Positions 41,520-49,104 of a stretch of 64,000 nt of DNA are shown one piece after another. The stretch is from VRUE01 sp963704515. Lineage in GTDB: Bacteria > Actinomycetota > Thermoleophilia > Solirubrobacterales > 70-9. Every line of letters starts with the position of its first letter. Positions within the stretch are counted from its first letter, which is position 1. Made by a program: the position numbers and the translations under genes. The notes beneath the pieces are model-generated. The model was not told the origin of the DNA, searched no databases, and was given only the letters and a program-made list of their open reading frames with translations. The stretch covers positions 1,984,001 to 2,048,000 of the forward strand of contig OY969913.1 of the NCBI GenBank assembly GCA_963704515.1, written 5' to 3'.

Positions 41520-41978
41520 ATGTCGATCAAGCCGATCGAGGCTCCCGCCGGGCTGGAGATGCCGGAGACGCCGAGTGCGGACGCGGTCGTGCTGCCGCGG
41601 GAGACCGACGGAGAGATCGGGCTCTACGACGACTCGGTGGTGACCCTGGTGAAGGAGCTGCGCGAGGCCGGGGCGAGCGCAGAGTTCCTGCACGGCGCAG
41701 AGTCGCGCAGCTTTATCGGAGAGAAGGCGGTCGATGTCCTGGTGGTCAACCTGGTGATCGGCATCGCCAGCAACGCCGGTTGGGACGCGCTGCGCGCGGT
41801 CTTGAGCCGGCGCGGGAAGAAGCCGGTCGAGGTGAGGGCCGCCCGCTATGAGGAGGAGGCGGACGGGAAGCGCTGGGAGTGGATTGAGGCAAAGGGTGAG
41901 GGCGAGGGGGTCGCCGCGGCGATCGATGCCTGGCGCGGGGAAGGTGGCGAGCGCGCCGCGGATGGCACGGAGGAGTAA
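41520..41978 (+). CDS. Hypothetical protein of unrecognised cargo set
   Basis: Protein of 152 residues starting MSIKPIEAPAGLEMPETPSA. It contains YDDSVVTLVKELREAGASAEF, KAVDVLVVNLVIGIASNAGWDAL and RAVLSRRGKKPVEVRAARYEEE, suggesting one amphipathic or membrane-associated helix and an acidic C-terminus. The longer frame upstream overlaps the previous gene. It overlaps the next gene by 17 bases. No family recognised. Confidence 0.7.
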   Translation: MSIKPIEAPAGLEMPETPSADAVVLPRETDGEIGLYDDSVVTLVKELREAGASAEFLHGAESRSFIGEKAVDVLVVNLVIGIASNAGWDALRAVLSRRGKKPVEVRAARYEEEADGKRWEWIEAKGEGEGVAAAIDAWRGEGGERAADGTEE

Positions 41979-42786
41979 GGGCCGCAAGGGCCCGGCGCCA
42001 GGCAGGAACGAGATTGCAGCCAGCGCGCCGGGCGCACCTGAGGAGGGAGCCGAAGCGGGCTCCGATGAGGACCTGGTGCACGAGCGTGAGATGGCTGGGA
42101 TCCGCGAGGCTCGCGGCGCGGCGAACTCGCACTTCGCCGAGGCCAAGCGCCTGCTCGGCAGTGACCGTGCAGGGGCGGAATCTGAGGCGCGGGCGGCGAT
42201 CGATGCCGCGGTGCGGGGCTTCTGGCGGGCTGAGGATACGCCGCTGGAAGAGCCGCTACACCGACTGATGCACCGGATCGGGCGCTGGACCCGGGAGCAT
42301 TTCGGTTGCTTTCTGCATTTCGACGGCGAGAAATACGAGCAGCGGTGTCCGCTGGCGATCGCCCACAAGCGGTTCGGCTTCTCGATCGGCTTCACGGCGC
42401 AGCGGATCTGCTCGATCTGCGGCGAGGACCTCTCAGAGTGCCCCCACATCCGCGGCCGCGCCTACTGGGTGCGTGGCGGCAGGGGGCCGAGCGGGCATTG
42501 CCCGGTCTGCATGGAGGAGGACTGCGAGCACAGCCCCGAGACCCTGCACCGGGTGAGCGTGGTCGCGATCATCAAGGAGATGCGTGGCCGCGAGCTGAGC
42601 GTCGTGCGCCGGCCGGCGTTCCCCGAGGCGCGAATGAGAACGGAACCAATTTCGACTGCCGACCTGGCGGAGCATCTCGGGGAGGACTTCCGGCCCGGGA
42701 TCGAGGTCTCGTGTGACCTGTGCCTCGGCGATTGCTGGGGCTTCACCGAGATAGACCCGGGCGCGGGCAACAGCAGCGTGCCGTAG
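41962..42786 (+). CDS. Cysteine-rich, zinc-binding-like hypothetical protein
   Basis: Protein of about 274 residues, ATG at 41962 (MARRSKGRKGPAPGR). The N-terminal part is basic then acidic and helical (HFAEAKRLLGSDRAGAESEA). Three Cys-rich knuckles follow: CSICGEDLSECPHIRG, CPVCMEEDCEH, and CDLCLGDCWG, likely zinc sites. HFGCFLHFDGEKYEQRCPLA precedes them. Overlaps the upstream gene by 17 bases, indicating translational coupling. Protein or nucleic-acid binding is inferred only. Confidence 0.7.
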   Translation: MARRSKGRKGPAPGRNEIAASAPGAPEEGAEAGSDEDLVHEREMAGIREARGAANSHFAEAKRLLGSDRAGAESEARAAIDAAVRGFWRAEDTPLEEPLHRLMHRIGRWTREHFGCFLHFDGEKYEQRCPLAIAHKRFGFSIGFTAQRICSICGEDLSECPHIRGRAYWVRGGRGPSGHCPVCMEEDCEHSPETLHRVSVVAIIKEMRGRELSVVRRPAFPEARMRTEPISTADLAEHLGEDFRPGIEVSCDLCLGDCWGFTEIDPGAGNSSVP

Positions 42787-42801
42787 AAGCGCGGGCAGAG
42801 C

Positions 42802-44022
42802 TCAGAGCGCCCAGTTCCGGTAATGGCGGCGAAGGAGCTTGGAAGCCTGCGCCCTGGTGAAGCCCAACTCCCTAAGCAGAGCAGCCTGCATCAGGGCGGC
42901 GGCGCGGCGGGTTGCGAGCAGCGTACCCTCTTCGATCTCGGCGACTGAGTACTTCTGCCCGGGGCTGCCCAGATGGGCGAAGTAGTCCCTGGCGGCACCG
43001 AAAAGGCCCAGGGCGTCGTTTGAGCAGCCGGTGAGCTCATTCGGGACCCGGGCGAAGGTGCGTAGCTTGCGCGGGCTGCGATGGCCGTGCCGTACGTGGC
43101 TATAGCCGGTGATGGCTGTGTGAAGGGTGATGAGACGGGACGGGGAGAAGGTCGAGCCGAGGTTGATGTGGTCGCCGAAGATGCCGAGCGCGGGGCGCAC
43201 CTTCTCGTAGAGGCGCCACCAGCGAAGGACCGAGAGGCGGAAGTCGAGGAGCTCGGCGGCGTAGAAGAGGAGGGCGTTAGGCCGCCATTCGGGCGACTCG
43301 ATGAGGGCACCGGCGCGCCATAGCTCGATGCGCTGCTGGCGCTTGCCGTGAATGTAATGCTCCTCGGTGATCGTGTCGGGGCGATCGGCCGCGAAGGCGG
43401 TGAGGGCGAGTAGTGGCATCGCGTAGCGCCGCGAGAGATCTTCGATGCGGGCCGGTCGACGAGCTTCGACGAGCACGCGGCGGTGAGTGCACAGCGAATA
43501 CTCGGGCATCAGGCCGACCAGACGGTCAACGTCGGTGGCGAACTTGAGGCGGGCGCCCCCGACCGAGACCTCTTGGACCGACGGGCGCTGCCAAGCGATC
43601 TGAAAGCGCGGCGACCCGTCGGGACCATCGGAGACCGAGTGGCCGAGCCCCGACGCTTTGCTCCACTCACCGAGGTTCGCGGTGGAGTAGACCGCCCTCT
43701 CCCAGGTGTCAGTCGGCTCGACATGCTCACCGAGTGCCAGGGTGGCGGCGCTAATCCGCTTGACGCGATCATCGAGGACGGTGGTGCGGACGAGCCCGTC
43801 GAGCATGGTAATCGGATCGGATTCCTCGATGACGCCGTGGAGCGTCAGGTGTTCGGTATTGACCGGCGAGCGCCAGCGCGGGTCGAGCAGCTCGACCACC
43901 GCGCCGTCGTCGGGGGTCCAACGCAGATGGCCGGGCAGATCTTCGTTGGAGCCGGCGATCTCGAAGTGGCCGAGGACAGCCTCTCCGGCCCGCAGCCGAT
44001 CCCTGGTCTTGCTCCAAATCAC
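42802..44022 (-). CDS. Putative ApeA-like HEPN anti-phage protein
   Basis: Protein of 406 residues, GTG start with AGAGG upstream. The N-terminus (HFEIAGSNEDLPGHLRWTPDDG, VVELLD) resembles the beta-rich N-terminal domain of ApeA. The C-terminal helical part has LFGAARDYFAHLGSPGQKYS, in which RDYFAH fits the HEPN R-x4-6-H catalytic motif. ApeA-type proteins are single-gene abortive-infection ribonucleases. Here it stands alone, convergent with the unrecognised three-gene set, which agrees with single-gene defence. The assignment rests on motif layout, not on a search. Confidence 0.6.
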   Translation of the reverse strand: MIWSKTRDRLRAGEAVLGHFEIAGSNEDLPGHLRWTPDDGAVVELLDPRWRSPVNTEHLTLHGVIEESDPITMLDGLVRTTVLDDRVKRISAATLALGEHVEPTDTWERAVYSTANLGEWSKASGLGHSVSDGPDGSPRFQIAWQRPSVQEVSVGGARLKFATDVDRLVGLMPEYSLCTHRRVLVEARRPARIEDLSRRYAMPLLALTAFAADRPDTITEEHYIHGKRQQRIELWRAGALIESPEWRPNALLFYAAELLDFRLSVLRWWRLYEKVRPALGIFGDHINLGSTFSPSRLITLHTAITGYSHVRHGHRSPRKLRTFARVPNELTGCSNDALGLFGAARDYFAHLGSPGQKYSVAEIEEGTLLATRRAAALMQAALLRELGFTRAQASKLLRRHYRNWAL

Positions 44023-44111
44023 GACACCTCTTTTAGCGGGCGGGTCGGCGATCGATTTGCGCCTCTCCCCCTGGCGGCGCCGTCCCAGGCTTTCGAAGGG
44101 CGCGATGCCGT

Positions 44112-44147
44112 ATTGAAACCAATATCTGTACCTTTATTGGTGTCAAT
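44112..44147 (+). promoter_or_regulatory. Dyad operator upstream of the winged-helix-like gene
   Basis: ATTGAAACCAATA (44112-44124) and TATTGGTGTCAAT (44135-44147) are inverted repeats with one mismatch around a 10-base spacer. A TTGAAA -35-like hexamer (44113-44118) lies in the left arm. AAGGAG at 44155-44160 is the ribosome-binding site, 5 bases before the ATG at 44166. Autoregulation by the encoded protein is plausible. Confidence 0.6.
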
Positions 44148-44165
44148 TCAACGCAAGGAGACTCG

Positions 44166-44636
44166 ATGGCTTCACTGGCAGTGATCTTCGACGACGACCC
44201 GAGAGGGATCGAGGCGGCGAGACGCGTTCTGAAGCGCCTGGAAAAAGCGTTTGAAGCGGGTGGCGGAGATGCCCCGAAGGCCGGCAGCGCGGACGGCTCA
44301 AGCCAGCCGAATCCGGCCGTTCTCCTCTACAACACAGTCGGCAAGGGGACCTTCACCAGGCGGATGCTGGCGCTGCTCGCCGTCGGCACCGGCGGCGGGC
44401 TGACGCCGGCCGAGATCGCCACGGAACTGGAAGGCGAAGGGAAGAAGGTGATCTCGAAGGGCTCGGCACGAGCAGCGATCCTCAATGCGAGGCGAGTCGA
44501 AAAGCGGCTGCGAGACGAAGGGCGGATCGAAAAGCCGGTGATCGTCGCTGACTTCGACAACTACGAGCTCGAGGGCGCCGGCCGTTACCAGCTGGAAGAC
44601 GAGGACAGGGCGGCGCTGGCGGCGCTGGCGAACTAG
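44166..44636 (+). CDS. Putative winged-helix-like protein with own operator
   Basis: Protein of 156 residues with a good AAGGAG site. The N-terminus (LAVIFDDDPRGIEAARRVLKRLEKAF) is helical. The middle (RRMLALLAVGTGGGLTPAEIATELEGEG, then SARAAILNARRVEKRLRDEG) has the spacing of a winged-helix DNA-binding domain, with a recognition helix around SKGSARAAILNARRVEK. The acidic C-terminus ends EDRAALAALAN. It lies between the ApeA-like gene (divergent) and Thoeris, so it may control one of them or itself. Confidence 0.6.
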   Translation: MASLAVIFDDDPRGIEAARRVLKRLEKAFEAGGGDAPKAGSADGSSQPNPAVLLYNTVGKGTFTRRMLALLAVGTGGGLTPAEIATELEGEGKKVISKGSARAAILNARRVEKRLRDEGRIEKPVIVADFDNYELEGAGRYQLEDEDRAALAALAN

Positions 44637-44742
44637 GGGGCGGGCGCCAACGGCAGACTGAGCGCCGCCTAGCCGATGCGCGAGTACAGGGTGCGCGAGA
44701 GCTCGCGGGTGTTGTCAATCCCGGGATGCTTGCGATGTCAAC

Positions 44743-44771
44743 TTGGATAGCAGGGCGTCACGGGCTAGGCT
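44743..44771 (+). promoter_or_regulatory. Promoter of the Thoeris operon, likely leaderless
   Basis: TTGGAT (44743-44748) and TAGGCT (44766-44771) are exactly 17 bases apart. The ATG of the TIR gene is 6 bases after the -10, where transcription would begin, so the message is probably leaderless. No Shine-Dalgarno is seen, which agrees. Confidence 0.6.
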
Positions 44772-44777
44772 CGCTGG

Positions 44778-45287
44778 ATGGCCTACCGAAACAAGACCTT
44801 CGTTAGCTTCGCGAGCGAGGACATTGGTCATTACCGCTTGATGACCGCCTGGCGTGAGAATCAGCACATCGATTTCAGCTTCCACGATGCTCACGATCTG
44901 AATACGGCACTTGACACTAGCCACCCGGACACGATTCGTCGTCGCCTCCGAGAGCGTCTCTCAAACACCAAGCAGGTAGTGCTGCTGCTTGGAGACGACA
45001 CGCGACGGGTTGCTGGCCGTTCGACTCGCTTCCTCTACTACGAGGTCGAAGTGATCTTGAAGCTCGGTCTGCCAATTGTTTTCAGCAACCTGAACGGGTC
45101 ACGGAAGTCCGAAACCAATCGGATGCCCGTCACACTGCAGACCTCCTACACCATGTCCGTGTCTTTTCAACCCAAGATCCTTCAAAAGGCTCTCGAGGAC
45201 TGGGTAGAGCGATACCCGACCGAAAAGCTCAGCAAGTCGGGGCCTTACTTCTACAAAGCAAACGTCTACGCCGATCTCGGCCTCTGA
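44778..45287 (+). CDS. thsB: Thoeris TIR-domain protein ThsB (type II system)
   Basis: TIR-like protein of 169 residues of the MTH538/ThsB group. Motifs: YRNKTFVSFASEDIGHYRLM (start of the fold), IDFSFHDAHDL, RRRLRERLSNTKQVVLLLG, and FLYYEVEVILKLGLPIVFSN with the Glu-containing helix, then NLNGSR. In Thoeris, TIR proteins respond to phage by making a NAD-derived signal; in type II systems this is reported as a histidine-ADP-ribose conjugate. The next gene, 2 bases downstream, encodes the expected membrane-macro effector. Codon use is less GC-rich than in flanking core genes. Confidence 0.88.
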   Translation: MAYRNKTFVSFASEDIGHYRLMTAWRENQHIDFSFHDAHDLNTALDTSHPDTIRRRLRERLSNTKQVVLLLGDDTRRVAGRSTRFLYYEVEVILKLGLPIVFSNLNGSRKSETNRMPVTLQTSYTMSVSFQPKILQKALEDWVERYPTEKLSKSGPYFYKANVYADLGL

Positions 45288-45289
45288 CC

Positions 45290-46159
45290 GTGAGGTGGAT
45301 AGGGCGAGCTCGGGCCCATTGGGGACGACGAGCAGGCTATCGGCGCCTTGGCTCCTCCTTCGCGATCATCTTCGGGACGCTCTGGCTCTTCCTTGAGCCG
45401 GTCTCACTGATCTTCCCGAACCTCTTCGAACACAGCTGGGAGCTACTCGTCGCCCTCATCGTCGTCGGCCTGCTTGGAGCCCTGTGGCGCTCGCGCCCCA
45501 GGGAGCGGCTCGAATTCAAGCTGCCCCCATCGGACCTGAAGATTTCAATCGCGGTTGGCGACGTGCTCTCCCAGGACGGGAACGTCGTGCTCGGATCCAA
45601 CGACACCTTCGACACCTCCCTCTCGGACGACATCATCAGTCCGAAAAGCGTCCAGGGACAGCTCCTACAACGCAGCTTCGGAGGCGACATAGACGATCTC
45701 GATGAACAGATCGCGACCTCCCTTGCCGAAGCGACAGCGGTGGTCGATCCCGACAAGACCTTCGGCAAGACTGCCCGCTACCCGATCGGCACCGTGGCCA
45801 TCGCAACGAAGGGAAATACGAGGTACTTCCTGCCGGCGATCGCCCGGATGTCGGCGAGCACTCCGCCGCACACGAAGGCGACGGTCGAGGGAGTGCAGAT
45901 GGCACTCACGAAGGCCTGGGAGGCCGTCGGACGGGCCGGACAGCGCGACCCCGTCCACGCGCCGATCGTCGGTTCGCACCTGGCCCGCCTCGGCCTCTCT
46001 CACACGTGGCTCGTCCAGATGATGATCCTTTCCTTCGTAGCCGTGACCAAGAAGGACAGCGGATCTTCGTCTTTGACGATCTGGGTTGCCGAAAGCGACG
46101 TGACGACCGTTGACCTCGCGGCCCTCGATGACTGGCTGCGAGCTTTGTGCGCCGCCTGA
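45290..46159 (+). CDS. thsA: Thoeris effector ThsA, membrane-anchored macro-domain protein (type II)
   Basis: Protein of 289 residues, GTG start 2 bases after thsB. Two membrane helices (FAIIFGTLWLFLEPVSLIF; WELLVALIVVGLLGALW) are followed by a macro domain: LKISIAVGDVLSQDGNVVLG, SNDTFDTSL, IISPKSVQGQLLQRSF, YPIGTVAIATKG and TRYFLPAIARM. This matches the DUF6430/ThsA macro layout. The macro domain is expected to bind the TIR-made ADP-ribose-type signal and trigger membrane disruption and abortive infection. Both genes look intact, so the system may be functional. Confidence 0.87.
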   Translation: MRWIGRARAHWGRRAGYRRLGSSFAIIFGTLWLFLEPVSLIFPNLFEHSWELLVALIVVGLLGALWRSRPRERLEFKLPPSDLKISIAVGDVLSQDGNVVLGSNDTFDTSLSDDIISPKSVQGQLLQRSFGGDIDDLDEQIATSLAEATAVVDPDKTFGKTARYPIGTVAIATKGNTRYFLPAIARMSASTPPHTKATVEGVQMALTKAWEAVGRAGQRDPVHAPIVGSHLARLGLSHTWLVQMMILSFVAVTKKDSGSSSLTIWVAESDVTTVDLAALDDWLRALCAA

Positions 46160-46160
46160 G

Positions 46161-46580
46161 CTAAGTCGCGATGGCTCGCGGGAACCGCTTCATGTACTGA
46201 CCCCCAAGCCTCCTGACCTTGGCGTAGTCGCGCTCGGAGAACTTCTTGCCGGAGTCCTTGACCATCCCGGTGATGACCGCGATTTGGGGTCCGTCGAAGC
46301 CGCGCTTTTGGAGTCCGTCTGGGTCAGCGTTGTCGAGGACGCAGAAGAGCCGATACTGGCGCCGCCCGGGGCCGGTCAGCCGAATCTCGTGGAACCCGCC
46401 CATGTCGCCATGCATCGCCTCCCAGTAGCCGCCGCCGCTGAACTGCGGAGGCGGAGCGTCGCGCACAGCTTCCAGGACAGCGTGGAACCGAGCCTCGATC
46501 TTTGCCGGACAGGCATCCAGGAAATCCTCGGCCGGCACCTTGCCGTCCTTGGTCTTGAAGTAGACGATCCCCCACGCCAA
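46161..46580 (-). CDS. RelE/HigB-type toxin (Gp49-like)
   Basis: Protein of about 139 residues with TTG start. Gp49-like pattern: FKTKDGKVPAEDFLDACP, RLTGPGRRQYRLFCVLDN, QIAVITGMVKDSGKKFSERD. The basic C-terminus (YAKVRRLGGQYMKRF) fits a ribosome-dependent mRNA interferase. The XRE partner lies upstream on the same strand (40-base gap), the reverse of the classic higB-higA order. Its stop is 1 base from that of thsA. Confidence 0.82.
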   Translation of the reverse strand: MAWGIVYFKTKDGKVPAEDFLDACPAKIEARFHAVLEAVRDAPPPQFSGGGYWEAMHGDMGGFHEIRLTGPGRRQYRLFCVLDNADPDGLQKRGFDGPQIAVITGMVKDSGKKFSERDYAKVRRLGGQYMKRFPRAIAT

Positions 46581-46619
46581 CCCGGCGCAGGCTAGAGGTG
46601 TCCGCGGCGGCCCCGTCGC

Positions 46620-46979
46620 CTACGCGACAGCGGCTCCGGCATGCCGAGGGCGCTTCTTGCGAGCTCCCTTATTCGTAACCACCTTGACCTCCGCCCCGAG
46701 GGCGTCGGCGACGGCGGCAACGGTCTTCAGCTCCGGATTGATGTCGGCGGTGAAAAACCGGCGGACACTGGATGGCTCCTTACCGATAGCTCGAGCAAGC
46801 TCGGCCTTTGACATCCCCGCCTGCTCACGCAACTCGTCGAGCTGGCGGACTATGGAGTCGATCTGTGCAATCTCCCGGCGCTGCCGCTCGAACTCCGCAC
46901 GGAACTCAGGATCTTCCTTGAGCCGTCGTGCGAGCCGCCGGTCGTGGTAAGTCGTGTCGAGCTTGCTTCGAGGGGCCAT
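46620..46979 (-). CDS. XRE-family antitoxin
   Basis: Protein of about 119 residues from ATG 46979 (MAPRSKLDTTYHDRRL). A helical N-terminus (RRLKEDPEFRAEFERQRREI) precedes the HTH (LREQAGMSKAELARAIGKEPSSVRRFF), then LKTVAAVADALGAEVKVV, typical of antitoxins paired with RelE/HigB toxins. It precedes the toxin gene and probably represses the operon. The ATG shares the CATG tetranucleotide with the divergent small gene at 46978. Confidence 0.85.
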   Translation of the reverse strand: MAPRSKLDTTYHDRRLARRLKEDPEFRAEFERQRREIAQIDSIVRQLDELREQAGMSKAELARAIGKEPSSVRRFFTADINPELKTVAAVADALGAEVKVVTNKGARKKRPRHAGAAVA

Positions 46980-47208
46980 GATCGTTAGCCAGCGTAGCAT
47001 AGAAGTTACGCTGTCAGTTGGTGGTCTTGAAGCCAAGCACCTCTATCCGTGTCAAGCTGAGTCAATAGCCCACCACAAGCGCAAACGCCCCAAGCATCGA
47101 CGCAACGGCTGTTTGCTGTGCAAGCCTCACAAGCTGACCGCCAATGTCAAGGCGGAGCGTCGGCGGGATCGAAGTCGATGGACCAGCCACGAGAGAGCCG
47201 CCTGGTAG
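46978..47208 (+). CDS. Small basic protein with HRRNGCLLCKPHK motif
   Basis: About 77 residues if the ATG at 46978 is used. The C-terminal part, KRKRPKHRRNGCLLCKPHKL, is a distinctive basic Cys-x-x-Cys motif that I associate from memory with short actinobacterial proteins of unknown function. The first ~30 codons look less protein-like, so the real start may be later and non-standard. It is divergent from the XRE gene. The remaining 47209-47391 shows no supported gene. Confidence 0.4.
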   Translation: MIVSQRSIEVTLSVGGLEAKHLYPCQAESIAHHKRKRPKHRRNGCLLCKPHKLTANVKAERRRDRSRWTSHERAAW

Positions 47209-47366
47209 CGACGGCGCGCTGAAGCACCCCACCGCGTTAGGTTGGGACCGATGGCACTGCCCGGTGAGGTATTTCCGCAGCGGTGCACCGATCACGAGGA
47301 AGACGGCGTCGAAGCGCTGAGCAAACTCGGCATCAAGCTTCCGTGAGAACACCCAGGCAAACGTCG

Positions 47367-47386
47367 GCCAGTTCAACCAAACTGGC
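47367..47386 (+). promoter_or_regulatory. Dyad operator before the PIN-GNAT gene
   Basis: GCCAGTT (47367-47373) N6 AACTGGC (47380-47386) is a perfect 7-base inverted repeat ending 5 bases before the ATG at 47392. A factor bound here would block initiation or translation. The half-site equals that of the P450 operator but in the opposite orientation. Confidence 0.55.
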
Positions 47387-47391
47387 GCGTC

Positions 47392-49104
47392 ATGGTTTCC
47401 GCGACGCTGGACACTTCATGCGCGCAAAATTTCCTCAGCACAGATGAGGAGCCAGACGAGAGCCTGATGGAGTTGATCAGCCTGGCGCTCGCTGGGCGGG
47501 TTGTAGTCAATGTTTCCGCGGAGACGTTCGACGAGGTAGAACGCACGGACGACGTCGAGGCCCGTCAGCGTCGACTTGCGCGACTCAAGACCTTCGGTCG
47601 ACTTGAGATCCCACCACACCGAGTGGCTGAGAGGGACCAGCTCGCGGACAATCTTCACGAGACGCTCTTCCCGAACGCAGTCTCTGGAAGCCGCCAAGAC
47701 GATCACAACGTTCGGGATTGCCGGCAGCTCGCCACCCACCACCTGATTGGCCGTGACGCCTTTGTCACTCGTGACGAACGCCTGCTGCGAGGAGCCGAGG
47801 CCGCAGCCGAGCAGGGCATCACCCTCTTGAGCCCTAGCAAGTTGGTAGAGCGTGTCGGCGCAGAAACCGCCGCGGCGGGGCTTCCGAGCTACCCCGGTAT
47901 CTCGGTGCGGGACGCGGAGATCGAGCGAGACGAGAGCGACATTAGGCGGGTCCTTGCTCCGCTGGGCAGTGATTACCCCAACTTCGACGGCTGGTTGACG
48001 AAGGCGCTGGCAAAGCCCGATACCCGCGTACGCCTCGGCGAGTACGACGGGAAAGTTGCTGCGGTGGCGTTGAGCCAGCCCAAGGACGAGCGGGTCGTCA
48101 AGCTCTCGGCCTTCTACGTCGCCGAGGTCGCACGCGAGGCTGGCCTCGGTGGCCACCTGCTGTGGTCCGAGGTGCGGACCTGGGCACGCCACGGCGTCGA
48201 GAAGGTCTATGTGACGGTCTCCTCGCGCCACGCTGACCTGGTCGGCTTCTTTACTGGATTTGGCTTCCTGGTCGAGGGGATGTCGCCCCGCCGCTATCAG
48301 GAAGACACGGTGGAGTTGGTGCTAGGCAAGCACTTCCTGCGCGAACGTGTGAACGACGAGAACCTGGGCGAGTTCACCGAGAAGCGAGGTGCCGTTGTCT
48401 TCCGGGTCCCGGCTGAAGCAGAGGTGGGGGCAACTGGATGGGGGCTTCAGCCAGACGCGCAGCGGCCCATACTCGACTGGCAGGGGGAGGGAGACACGCT
48501 GCGACTGGTCGCCCGTGACGACGAGCGCGACCTACGGACCTGGAAGCTGCTCGACTTGGAGCGGATATTCCATCCGGTTCGATTCGCTGTGGCCGACCGG
48601 AAGGCTCTGATGGTTCCAATCGAGCCACGCTGGGCCGACGCGCTGCTCGAGCATGCGGGCCAACAACGCGCGCTCGGCCAAGACGCCGCCTCCGAGCGCC
48701 TGCTCCTTCGTGCCGACAATGCCTACTACTGCTACCCCAAGTCGCTCGACATCTCCCACCCCGGAACGCCGATCCTCTTCTACGTCTCCGCCCCTACGAG
48801 CGCTGTCGTGGGCGAAGCACGCATTCTCGACGCGGCTGTCGATGTTCCTGAGGAGCTCTTCGCCGCATTCGGCGGCCTGGGTATTTATCGACTCCCACAG
48901 ATCCGGTCACACGTGATGCCACGCGGCCCCAACGAGGGCAAGGCGCTGGCTCTGCGCTTCGGAATGTACGTCCCTTTTCCAGAGGTCGTCCCGGCGAGCG
49001 AGCTGGAGCGCATCGCTGGCTGCCGCCGCATTCCACAGGGGCTCCTCTCCATCTCCTTCGAGGAGTTCGAGGGAATACGGCGAAGCGGTGGGCTGGAATG
49101 GTGA
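47392..49104 (+). CDS. PIN-GNAT fusion protein, putative toxin or defence effector
   Basis: Protein of 570 residues. Residues ~1-160 look like a PIN nuclease: SATLDTSCAQNFL with the first Asp, SAETFDEVERTDD, RQDDHNVRDCRQL and GRDAFVTRDERLL with later acidic residues. Residues ~170-310 are GNAT-like (RRVLAPLGSDYPNF, VVKLSAFYVAEVAREAGLGG, VYVTVSSRHADLVGFFTGFGF). The last ~200 residues have no recognised name (LILDW-like strand GDTLRLVARDDERDLRTWK, LLRADNAYYCYPKSL, PILFYVSAP). The downstream ASCH gene overlaps it by 4-7 bases, so they form a coupled pair. A perfect dyad lies just upstream. Confidence 0.78.
   Translation: MVSATLDTSCAQNFLSTDEEPDESLMELISLALAGRVVVNVSAETFDEVERTDDVEARQRRLARLKTFGRLEIPPHRVAERDQLADNLHETLFPNAVSGSRQDDHNVRDCRQLATHHLIGRDAFVTRDERLLRGAEAAAEQGITLLSPSKLVERVGAETAAAGLPSYPGISVRDAEIERDESDIRRVLAPLGSDYPNFDGWLTKALAKPDTRVRLGEYDGKVAAVALSQPKDERVVKLSAFYVAEVAREAGLGGHLLWSEVRTWARHGVEKVYVTVSSRHADLVGFFTGFGFLVEGMSPRRYQEDTVELVLGKHFLRERVNDENLGEFTEKRGAVVFRVPAEAEVGATGWGLQPDAQRPILDWQGEGDTLRLVARDDERDLRTWKLLDLERIFHPVRFAVADRKALMVPIEPRWADALLEHAGQQRALGQDAASERLLLRADNAYYCYPKSLDISHPGTPILFYVSAPTSAVVGEARILDAAVDVPEELFAAFGGLGIYRLPQIRSHVMPRGPNEGKALALRFGMYVPFPEVVPASELERIAGCRRIPQGLLSISFEEFEGIRRSGGLEW

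Noticed and set aside
47062..47376. Minus-strand open frame of 104 codons between the XRE and PIN-GNAT genes
   Set aside because: Antisense to the CLLCKPHK small gene, no protein-like features and no start signal.
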